Assembly: GCF_932526225.1 (NCBI RefSeq)
Contig: NC_064039.1
Span: 3,115,001-3,175,000 of the forward strand
Direction of reading: 5' to 3'
Length of the DNA: 60,000 nt
From: Nematostella vectensis
Lineage: Eukaryota; Cnidaria; Anthozoa; Actiniaria; Edwardsiidae
Below, one piece after another: positions 1 through 10,500 of the stretch; positions within the stretch are counted from its first letter, which is position 1, and the number at the start of each line of letters is the position of its first letter. The translations under genes were made by a program, and so were the position numbers. The notes under the pieces were generated by a model, which was not told the origin of the DNA, did not search any database, and was given only the letters and a program-made list of their open reading frames with translations.

Positions 1-186
1 ATCTCTTGACTTCATTCACGCATTCCAACTCTTGACTTCATTCACGCATTCCAACTCTTGACTTCATTCATGCATTCCAACTCTTGACTTTATTGACGCA
101 TTCCAAATCTTGACTTCATTCGCGCATTCCATCTCTTGACTTCATTCACGCATTCCAACTCTTGACTTCATTCAAGCATTCCAACT
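1..186. repeat. 26-bp minisatellite, about 7 copies
   Basis: Seven head-to-tail copies of a 26-bp unit begin CTCTTGACTTCATTCACGC, with period starts at 3, 29, 55, 81, 107, 133 and 159. Copies differ by only a few substitutions. The array is cut by the left window edge, so its full length is unknown. No coding potential is apparent. Confidence 0.95.
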
Positions 187-579
187 CATTACTTTGCGCA
201 CTTTCTTTTTCTCCTTCTTTTCGGAGCTTTTTGTGGAGGGTAGATCGTCGTCTACTTCTTCTACGCTTGAGCTAACGAAGCTGACTGAAACAACAACAGA
301 ACAATCGTTATCTACAATAACTTGTCTTCCACATTCAGTAACTCTATCCTAGTTAAGTAGGGTGCGCCCAGCCCTTCGACCGCGAAAAAGATGGCCATTT
401 CTTATTCAAGGTTATCAAATGTAATACGTTTTCTATATGATATCTATAAATCTATAATTTATCTAACACAGCAAAAAGCTTACTTATGGCGCAACTGAAT
501 TCAACAAAAATAGAGCATAAGAGATCGTTTAGAAAACTTTACCACACATGAATAGCTGGCTTGTGGCTTTGGCCGTTTT
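187..579. other. Non-coding stretch downstream of the minus-strand gene
   Basis: I see no convincing exon here. It lies 3' of the tentative last exon of the gene at 580..4797, so part may be its 3' UTR. No clear AATAAA on the minus strand was found in the first few hundred bases past the proposed stop. Confidence 0.4.
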
Positions 580-3500
580 TCAGATGAATGTCATAACAGG
601 GACATAGATGCCTCGGCCACGCCCTGTTACCCTTACACAGGGCTCTTGTGGATGAGGGGATAGTTGAATAATGTCTACTCACATAGTCCTCGTCCACCTC
701 GAAACCTTGATGGCTTTTTCGTTGTTTTCCTCTTTGCTTCTGTAAGACAAGGCACAAGTCGTTTGGGTGGTGCCGTATGTTTATAAGATCAAAACGAATG
801 ATTGTTGGCGTTATTGACACACGTTTATAAGTATTTTCAAAATACGAGGATATTTTCAAATGGTGATTTTTATAAATAATAGTATTGAATCTCACCAATT
901 TGGTCCTTAAGCGAACCCTGGACTTGAAAGACTCGATTGCTTTTATCTTTGGAGATGACAGGAAGAATTTGTCCCCCGGGGGTCCCCTGCTGGGAGTGCT
1001 TTTCTCTTTGCTTGCGCGACCACTCGGAATCGGAGTCACTGTAATATCGAAACAACTTTGTCTCAAGAATTCCATACTTTAGCACACACTTCTAGTATTA
1101 ATGAGTCATATGAACAGAGGCAGTGATCGCAAATCCAGTGGGGAAACTCACTTTTACCAGGCAATTATAATATTATAGTTCTGGGTTGAATAGTGCACCC
1201 AACTCATGAGTATTAAACCCAAATCATGCAATTAATGTCGGGCTGATGAAGCATGCATCCTGGCACCCCATTTGATTGATTGTGATACGCCCACGTGAGT
1301 GAAGACACCCCTATGATTAGATTGATTACTTATGTAGTCACGTGTGGCTTTAGTAATAGCCCATTTCTAAATCACGCTCTTCTGCTCACCAAAAAAAAGC
1401 AAGCCTAGTGTGTGCTTAACATACAGGGGCCGGTTCCTAGAAAGCAGGTTAGCCGCTAATCCAGATATAAATACGGCTATCGTGACGGTTGGATAAAAAG
1501 GGCATTATCCCCATGTTAGCGTTAACATGTTTCCTAGGAACCCGGTGTAAGATTGTATACGGCAGATTTGGTAAAGGGCCTCGATGTGTAGCTTTTCTCT
1601 GTGAGCGGAGCGCAGATCTAAAACAGGCTATTGCATCCCACATTATGTTAATATTGTCACGTGATATCCTAACATATGCGCCCCACACGAGGTTAATGGT
1701 TAATTGGTCACGTGAGGCTCACAATTGCCTGTATTCGGAGTATCCCGCCGCGCCTCGAAGCGATGATTTCGATTGGCTCTCCTCGGGGATTGACAATGAT
1801 CGATTCATGGCTTTAAAGCTGGAACAAGTAAAGGCATCAGAGCTAACGCATGCAATCCTGACAGGTCAGCAGTTACTGGTGTCTGTTCATGCGCTGTGTT
1901 GATATGTGCACGCATGCGTTCCTTTTGGTCAGAGGCATTTTGCATACTATTCATGCGCATAATGGTGTGCTGTGTTGATGTTGTTGTGTGAGAAATTAAA
2001 TGTTAGTATTAGTTTTAGCTTCTACACTGTTTGATGATTTGTTAAAGACTGTCGGTATCCTGCGGTAAAATTAAAATGGTACCAAACTTTTGGAGGCACC
2101 TTCTCACCTCGACATATTACTTACTTTGAAGAGCCTCTGGATTTCATTAGTGCGTCGCTCTTCTTACTTTTCCTCGACCAAAACCTCGTTATATCGGACG
2201 ACTCTCGGGAGAATCCACGCTCCCGTTCGTTTCCCGAACTTTCACGGCTGCTCGGCAATCCACTTCCGAGCGACGACCGAGTGGGCGAGTTAAGTACGTG
2301 TTGTTTCGTGGATACAGGAGAAGGCTGTTTGGCTGGGGGACTGTGGTGCTTAGTAATTTTCGTTACTTTTAACGGACCGAGGCCCGACTCGTTTTTGACC
2401 GGAGAGCCCGGCTTGACTTCGTGATTCCGGACAGGCGTCGGCTGGAAGTGGAGGTCGAGCCGAAGATGATCGGGGACTGTTCGAGTTTTCAGCGGTGCTA
2501 ATGTTGATGCAGTAGATGGTTGTTTGAGAAAGGGTGTTTGTACATTACCCTGGAAAAAATCCAGAGCTAAAGATTGAGATTGAAGACATTTAAATGCATA
2601 CAGGAGAACATTCTCTGACATCTTTTGTATTTTGCTTACCACCTATGCTCTTTCGCGCTTCTTAGAAAACCCTAGGATTGGTACTTTCTTAATATGCATG
2701 CGCATAGTAGAAAAGTTAATTGCAAAAAGAATATTAGCGAAGGCAGAGCTTCCAAATCACCTACGCAAACCACTAAATTACATATCATTCATTTCATCAA
2801 ATTCTTGTCTTCTGACAGAAAGAAAAAAAAAACCCAGAAATTACCGAAAAACACACCCCACCGAGGAGCTGCCCTAGAAATACTACCATGGGGAGGGTAA
2901 ATGGGGTAATGAGGACAACACCGCCCTCGAACTGGCGTCTCAAAAAGTAATAGGATAAGGTTTAACCCCCGCCCTCAAATGTTTGGAACACTGTACCTCT
3001 AGGCTGAACCTTGGTAGCATCTGTGCCTTGCTCTCCTGTTCTTCTACATTATTATTATTCTCTTCGGTAGGCAAGGGGGAGACTGGTATAGGCGTCAAAA
3101 CCATCTGTGGGGGGTAGCGTAGCTCATCCTCGCTGCTGTAGCCTGCCGATTCACCATCATCACTATGGTTACCGTTCATAGTCGCGTACAGACTGTCTAG
3201 TTTTTCTAAGAAAAAGATTTTAACGTCAAGGGTTGGTCCAAGAAGTCAGGATTGTAACATAGCACAGTACGGCGAGCATTGCCATGATCTAGCTAGTTTT
3301 AGGCGCGTACCCAGGATTGCCAGAGGGAGAGGAGTGCACAGCCTTTAGGAATGGAAAAAGAAAATTATTCGAATAAGAAATGAAATTTTGGTCACTTTTT
3401 GGTGGCCAGGGCAACCCGCATTTAGGATGCAATAAAACAAGAAAATGCTTTTTGATTGAAAATGCTTAAGTGCAATATATTATAGAACTTGTCAATTCTT

Positions 3501-4797
3501 GGTGCCTGGCTAATTTTCTTTAAACTTTTTTTCTTTCACACATTACTCTAACTGGGGGCATTCTTAAAAAAAAGCTCAGGAGATCTCCTGGGCTTTTTTA
3601 GAATGCCCCCTGTTAGAGTAATGTGTGAAAGAACGTGGTCATTGCTCCGCTAATGCTTGTTATGGTAGTATGTGACGTCTGTCCAGTGCTTCAATAAAGC
3701 TGGTAAATGTGGCCAATGCTTTGAGACTACTGTCGTTGATTGATGATAGCGATATCTGGTGATAGATAGTGGCTGGTGTACTTGTTATATACCATTGCTG
3801 TTGCGCACTGGTAGTTGTAAGGTATGTATATGGTATGTATGTCACGCCCCTGTACACCACGTGATAACCGAACATCTGCTTACTAAAGCTTGGAGATGCT
3901 TGTGACGTCATGTGAGCTGAGCTTGCGCCATGCAACACCGCACACAGTGATCTAGCGGAGTCTTTACCTAGCATCGAATACGCATGCGTCAAAATATATT
4001 TTCAATAGCTTTGGTTAGTTTGCTTATTAATAAACTCTACATAACTGATGTTCTACCCACTGTTTAACGCAATGGGAAAAGACCACACCTCTGTCGTTAT
4101 CGTTGCTATAACTGTCCTTGTCGATGACAAGTTCTACAGCCCGGAGTGACGCTTTCAGGATCTCTTGGACCTCGTCATCGTGTGCGCGTTCCTCGGCCCG
4201 AGTCTCCGCACTCACGTGACTGCTGCTTGATTTGCGCCTGGTTACCGGAGAAGAAACCGCAGCGCCGTTTGATGTGATTGCGGGCTCGAACACAAGTTCT
4301 GGTGGCTTTATGATCGCCTCTGAGACGATGTGAATTTCGGGCGGGGTTGGCACGCGAATTGTCTCAGCTGAAAAGAGTAAAAAGATCTCACTGTAGCCGA
4401 CTATTGTAGTGTAGTTTTCGCCCTTGGAATCCATTTCAATTAGTTTTTCTGGTTTAATATTTGGTATTTGTTTATTTCGTGTTAAAAGTGTTTAAATGTG
4501 ATTTAGTATTTTCTTGAAGCTATTTAACGTACATCTGTGGTGGGTGATTGATGTATTTAATTTCGTCCATGCTGTGATGATGATAAGGTTGTGGTGCCGA
4601 TGATGAGCCTATGATTCTTGCGAAGAAATTAGATGATACGCATTAGCTGGTTTGAATCAAATTCTCTTCTAAAGATTAAAATAATGTATTATCATTGCGA
4701 CAGTTATGACAGATTCAAAATATTAAAGACAATCAACAAAAGCGATCTCTACAAAAAAATGGACCTCAAAAGCATCTAACTTACCATATTTAGCCAT
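580..4797 (-). CDS. Unrecognised Ser/Pro/Arg-rich protein, 7 exons (predicted, about 389 aa)
   Basis: I do not recognise the family. Proposed exons on the minus strand: 4797-4785, 4367-4089, 3205-2997, 2549-2125, 1038-896, 739-683 and tentatively 623-580. The total is 1170 nt and every junction keeps frame (phases 1,1,0,2,1,1). The start is ATG at 4797 (MAKY), directly before a strong GTAAGT donor. The acceptors at 4367, 3205 and 2549 have good pyrimidine tracts. The protein begins with a proline-rich segment (IRVPTPPEIHIV), then a short charged helical stretch (DDEVQEILKASLRAVELV), an acidic patch (HSDDGESAGYSSEDELRYP), a long Ser/Pro/Lys/Arg region rich in SP and RxxS sites, and a basic Gly/Arg tail (RFRGGRG). 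No globular domain, signal peptide or membrane segment is visible, so it is probably mostly disordered. A stop codon at the end of exon 4 overlaps a good GTAAGT donor, so a shorter form ending near 2121 is possible. The last exon has a weak acceptor. It could in principle be the 3' part of the upstream ankyrin gene, but that gene has its own stop and poly(A) signal. Confidence 0.55.
1427..1545. mobile_element. MITE-like foldback element (copy 1)
   Basis: Imperfect terminal inverted repeats of about 35 bp: the left end reads GGCCGGTTCCTAGAAAGCAG and the right end is its near reverse complement (CCTAGGAACCCGG). The same ends flank the central hairpin of the palindrome at 46848..46972, so this is a dispersed, non-autonomous family. 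It sits in intron 4 of the minus-strand gene at 580..4797. Confidence 0.75.
3531..3633. mobile_element. 103-bp near-perfect hairpin (MITE or foldback)
   Basis: The left arm starts TTCTTTCACACATTACTCTA and the right arm is its reverse complement ending TAATGTGTGAAAGAA. The centre is the palindrome CAGGAGATCTCCTG. Only a few mismatches and small length differences separate the arms. It lies in intron 2 of the minus-strand gene. There is no coding content. Confidence 0.8.
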
Positions 4798-7508
4798 GAT
4801 GAGTCGTTAAACACTTTTATATTTGAAACGTCTCAAGTTTGAACGCGTTTTGTTTTACGTTTTCTACCATAATTTTTCTTGAAGGGTGGAAAGTGCGCTC
4901 AACACGGATGAGCTTTCGTCTGTGTGTACACAGCTGCCACCCATTCCCGCGTGCGCAATAAAACACTAAGCCCATGAAAACTGAGACTATGTATTGCTGA
5001 GTCAAGATTGGCAATGCGTATTATTGTTTGTGAATCGAGACCTTGAATCCGATTCTTTATTAGAACCTTTTTTAGTACCATAGTTTAATTTTGACTTTTT
5101 TACAGACTCCATTTGAAATTCTATGACTATGAAAATATAATTTTAGGAGAAGCGTTTTGGAGCTTACGTGTAGACTCAAGATCAATTTCTCTTATAATTT
5201 CACACCCTGTGTTAGGACAGACCTTTTAATTAATTCTATCACCTTTATTTTAAATATTTCATCTTTTTATTATTTTAGCAACTAACTGGCGTATTTTAGA
5301 AATAGCATTTCCTGATTCCCATTACTTCAAAACAACGCCTTGTGTTATGTACTCATACTAGTGTTGAAAATTGATTTAAAGATATTCATAACAGTTTTTA
5401 TCACATTTTTAATCAGTTGTTTCTAGAATGATGGCGTCCTGAAACTCTCGAGGGAAGATTAAGGGATAAGAAAAAAATTGAACAAATATCAAGTAATCGT
5501 ATTCTTTCCCCCATTACCCAGATTACATTACCAGGTAGGCACGTACTTCCTCATATCATGATGCATTGATAAAGGTTATATATTTTGTACTCATTTCTCA
5601 TTTTGCATTTTTCTTATATATTACAACGATCAATTAATTGATTTTACCTTCATTTATCTTTAGTTTTCATTAGCTTACTGGACTAGTCAACTAGTCCTAA
5701 CTAGTCTAATTTTTTGTGATTTTTGCACCAAAATAATTCGCAACTTTTACTTAAATGTATTTCTATATTTGAATGGTAGAGTGTTTACTGTAGTTGCATT
5801 CGGCAGCTCTTGTTTAGACTGAAGTTTGTAATTTATCATAAGAGATCCTTTCCAGACCCAAAGTTATGCCGAAAATTCGGTAGTCTGTGTGTATGTGTGT
5901 TTAAGGGGGGGAGGGTGGGGTTGGGGGGAAGCAATCACAAAGGAAAAACCTCTGTGGAAAGTGGGGAAATGGGGGGGGGGGGGACTTCTATTCCCGCACG
6001 GTTCATTTCGCGGATAAAAAGGATGCAACAAGTGCAGATCCGCTCGCACTAGCAGAACAAGACGAGATGCGATTCTTGCGACGATTTAATCGCACCCCAA
6101 AATTGCACGTGTCATAAGCCTGCAAGCTCGTGATTAGTCGACAGACTGCAAATTTATAGCGGTAATCTAACGTGTTCGAAATTTTTATGCAATAAATTGC
6201 TGCAAACTTTTAAATCAAACGTATTCAGATACAATAATTAACCGTATAAAAAGCCATTTGCAACCATTTTCCAACAAATAGCGTCGCGTCTCAGCCCACT
6301 GCGATCTGGAGTTGCGACGAAAATCGCAGTTCGTTTCGCGAAACAAAATTTGCTACAACGCGTGCACGGTAAATGTCACGAGAGAAAAATAAAATTATCT
6401 GGTAAAAATATGAATGGAGGTACTTCTAAGAACAAAATATTCATGTTTGGACTTTGGAAGCTTTATATTTTGAATTCGAGTTAATCAAGCAGGGAAATTG
6501 GAAATGAAGATAAATAAGATAATAGGAAAAAAAGTGAAGACATACAAAGGTTAACTTGACTTTTGCGACAGTTGATAAGTTTATTTTTGGACAGGAGACC
6601 TGATTTGGTGGAAAAGCTCCTTATTTTAGAATCCAGTAGTATACTATTATTACTGCCTATGTGTTTAGTTCCACTGTCAACATCCTCAATGCAAAATGAT
6701 GCACTATGCGAAGTTTAAAGTAAAGTAATGCCATTTTTTTAAATGAAACATCTTGAAGGGCGCACTGCATTTAAATATCCTCCTAAGTCTCAAAAGGTGT
6801 TTTAAAGGGCTTAATATCACACCTGCACTAAGCCTATAATATTTATGAAAAAAGGGAAAACATTGTATATAAGAATCCCTATATAAAAATATACAATTAA
6901 GCATAGTGCGTTCATATGTACCAAAAAATAGGTACTTTTCAGACGCGCATCGATAAGATAGCAATGAGGGGTTCTAGGCATATTATTTTTTTCTGATAGG
7001 AATCGCCAGACCAGTACCTTTTAGTAATTTTGTTTTGAAACACTGAAAACCGAGAGATTTTGATTATTCGACTGTTCGAATTCTTAATAGCCTAGTAAGC
7101 TAAGAACCGTCACTTTTATTCCGAAAACACTTCTCTCTAAGCTGCACACACACTAAATAACAAAGTGGCTTTCTTCTGCGAGGGGTTCTGCATGTCAGAT
7201 AGGAAAAAAATCAAAAAGGACTTATTTCCGGTAAATTGTCTTTCGCTTTTAATCGCACTAAGTTTTTGCGTCTTATGGTAAATTAGAAAAAAACCCCGCA
7301 CCATTAACAACAACGAAATTGGTCATAGAAGTCGCACAGTCGAACAAGTAGGGGATAAAAACGAATCCATTTTTGCTTGTCGGGAAGTCAGGAATAAATT
7401 GAACTAAAACCGTATTATAATATGCATGATGGAAAAGTCAACACTAGGATGCGAACATATTGTACACAAAACCGAGAAAAACTGACTTTCAGCAAATCTC
7501 TTGTTCGT
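4798..7508. other. Intergenic region between two minus-strand genes
   Basis: About 2.7 kb between the ATG of the Ser/Pro-rich gene and the end of the ANKRD55-like gene. I see no exon with acceptable splice sites and coding quality. It must hold the promoter of the downstream minus-strand gene, but no clear core motif stands out. The sequence is AT-rich apart from the G-rich tract at 5905..5983. Confidence 0.5.
5905..5983 (+). repeat. G-rich tract with G-quadruplex potential
   Basis: Several G runs (7, 4, 6, 4 and 13 long) lie within 80 bases on the plus strand. The spacing allows intramolecular G-quadruplexes. It is about 1.1 kb upstream of the ATG at 4797, but no functional link can be shown. 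Confidence 0.6.
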
Positions 7509-7514
7509 TTTATT
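7509..7514 (-). promoter_or_regulatory. AATAAA poly(A) signal of the ANKRD55-like gene
   Basis: The plus strand reads tttatt, giving AATAAA on the minus strand about 36 nt beyond the stop codon at 7550. The position suits a compact 3' UTR and supports ending the ANKRD55-like gene here rather than splicing on into the gene at 4797. Confidence 0.45.
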
Positions 7515-7549
7515 ATCACGATCAGCTTATAATTTTTTAGAATAATAGA

Positions 7550-10500
7550 TTATTCTAAAAAGTCGGCAAAGCCTTTTAAAAGACAAAAAAAGTTCGTTGT
7601 GTTGAACTTTACCTTTAACAAAATCAAAGCGACTTTTGCCTTGAAATCTTCAAGTGGAAATGTCATCCGCTCGGGACTAACTTCGGATACGGGGCGATCG
7701 TGTATACGGGCAGGTGGCTTTGACGCTAAAAACCCACATCGGCGGCAAAACTTCAACTTTTATCGCCAGAACTGAAGGGTTTTCCTATCAAACTGCTCTC
7801 CGTTGTGAGGAAAAACAAATTGGTAGTTCATCATTTCACAGGCTTCCTTTTTCCCGATGTTATGTGAAAAGTTTGTCACCGCTAATGCAAATTCCTGGTT
7901 GCTTTGGCTACATCGACGTACCCTCGCGCGCATTTCGACTAAAAGCCATTTTGACAGGTCATAAAAAAGACTTCATTATGAAATAGTTTCCTGAATCAGG
8001 AACTTCGAAATGGCATAAAACAGAGCTGTTGTATAACTGTTTTCTCTCAGTTAGCGCTAAATAGCTAAATACTTCCGAAAATGGTCCTGGAAATGAAAAG
8101 TGATATCGTATCGTACCGCTACCAGAAAAATTCTGAGCAAAGAACTAACTACTAAATTGAGATTTTCCCTACAATACCTTAGTCTTTGACTCAATCAATC
8201 GCGCTTTGAATATTTAAAAACCTTTCTTTGAATTGCTTATTCATTCGTTCATTCATTCAATTCAATCTTTCATTCATTTATTCATGTATTCTAGCTTAGA
8301 AGCCAGGAAAAAGGCAAGGCTCGACATATGGCAACTTTTTGTTTTGGATGATTTTTGGTTTATATCAATCAAATATAAGATGTATCACATATTCTTATAT
8401 TAAAGGTAAAAAAAAATCCTAAAAGTTTGAGTTTTGTTTAGCGTAACATCAGGTAAATCAAGGGCACCCAACGACCATTTTCGTTCAAATATCTGTTCGG
8501 AAGCAAGGTCACCTACGGATTTCGGGGTCGGCCTAGAAATGTCTGCTTTTTTCGGAATTTGTATTTCTAGATCACCTATGTTTCTCGGGAAGAGAGCTGG
8601 ATCACCTATGTTTTTCGGAGTTGCTTTTGTTACCACCATCACCATTTTCGAGGGATTTTTACGTCAGGATGCTTTAAAAAAAGGAACCCTAGTATTTTCG
8701 GGAGTGAGTATACAAGGGACATTACCTAGAAATTTCGCTTAAGGATCTTAGAATCGCTTGGAGTTTCGGATGCCTCGGGATGAGTAACTAGATGTTTCGG
8801 ATGGCTGTTATTTCGCCTAGCATATCCGAACAGATAAAAAATATATAGGAAAACAAATAAAAACGGTATCTTAACTCATTTTAGGCCGGTTGTGAAATTT
8901 TCGTCGTTTGGTGCCCTTGATAAATGAAATATCGCCGATTAAACGACAGAAGCTTGTCACCAGGTCACATAATTCTTTCAGGGTTTAAAAGGGATTTTCA
9001 AATTTGATAGACACTGTAATCTTAACTACGTAATGTAGAAGATTTCAAATTCAAATTATGATAATTTCGTGAGCTTATTCAATTTTTTAAAAGGTCGTTA
9101 AAGTCTATTACTATACTACATTGACTGGAAAAAATTATTAACAAAAAGAATTTATAACGAGCTGCAATTATCCAATTAAAGAGTTATCCATAACACACAA
9201 AGGATTATTTTGCGGCAGGTCTATCTCATCAGTAACATGCACAACTAATTGATAAATTAGATAATTGATAAAGGGATGACAATGCAAATGATAATGCAAA
9301 TGTATCCCTTAAACCACAGGACTCCTAATCCTTTGGTGAAATCAGCCTTACCTTTGTGCTCTGGGTTCCCTGTGCTTATCTAATGGTCGCTCAAGTATAA
9401 TCAGCCTTACCTATATGTTCTGGAACCTCTGTGTCTAATGGTCTCTCTGGTGTTATCAGCCTTACCTATATGTTCTGGTATCTCTGTGTCTAATGGTCGC
9501 TCTGGAGTTATCAGCCTTACCTATATGTTCTGGAATCTCTGTGTCTAATGGTCGCTCTGGAGTTATCGGCCTTACCTATATGTTCTGGTATTTTTGTGTC
9601 TAATGGTCGCTCTGGTGTTATCAGCCTTACCTATATGTTCTGGAATCTCTGTGTCTAATGGTCGCTCTGGAGTTATCAGCCTTACCTATATGTTCTGGTA
9701 TTTTTGTGTCTAATGGTCGCTCAGGTATAATCAGCCTTACCTATATGTTCTGGAATCTCTGTGTCTAATGGTCGCTCAGGGTTGTGTTTGTATAGTAATC
9801 TGCAGCAGGCGTCGTGATGACCTTGGTGGGCGTACATTATGGGCGTGGCCCCGTGCTTGTCAACTGAGTCCTTGTCTGAGCCCGCGCGCAGCAGGGCAGC
9901 CACACAGCGGGCGTGGCCAGTGGCGGCGGCCCAGTGGAGTGACACTCTGACATTGACATGTGACAGACAGACATCACCATCATCATCATCATATTTAGAC
10001 CCAGATAGACATATCACCAATATTTTAATACAGAATTATTGTCGTCGAATTATTGTCATCGTTATCGTCGTCATCATCACCATCATCATCAGCAATCACC
10101 ATCATCATCGACATCAGCATCATCTAATAACCATTATCATAATAGTCATCATCACTACTACAATCACGATCAGAATCACCACCATTATAACCACATCATC
10201 ATTATCTTATAATCATTATCGCATCACCACCACTGTCATCATCATTGCATTACCTGTTCTCGTTATCCTTGGAATCGACGCTGACGAACCTCTCGTTCAG
10301 CAGCTCCTGTAGCGCACTAAGATGTCCTGCTGCGGCAGCGTAATGTAGCGGGGTTTTCCCCGAGAAGTCTTTCCCGTTCAACAGATGTTGCCCTGACGAA
10401 GTGTTCAGGATCACTTGGCAGCAGGACACACTGCCATTCTGTACAAAATAACATTTGCGCTTCATGAGCTATCGTTTAAAAAAATGACAAGAAAATATTT

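Noticed and set aside
1-186. A CRISPR array at the left edge, or from the other short repeats
   Set aside because: Units are contiguous without unique spacers and the genome is eukaryotic; these are minisatellites.
1489-1902. 137-codon plus-strand open frame
   Set aside because: It starts inside a MITE, has no recognisable sequence or splice support, and lies in an intron of the minus-strand gene.
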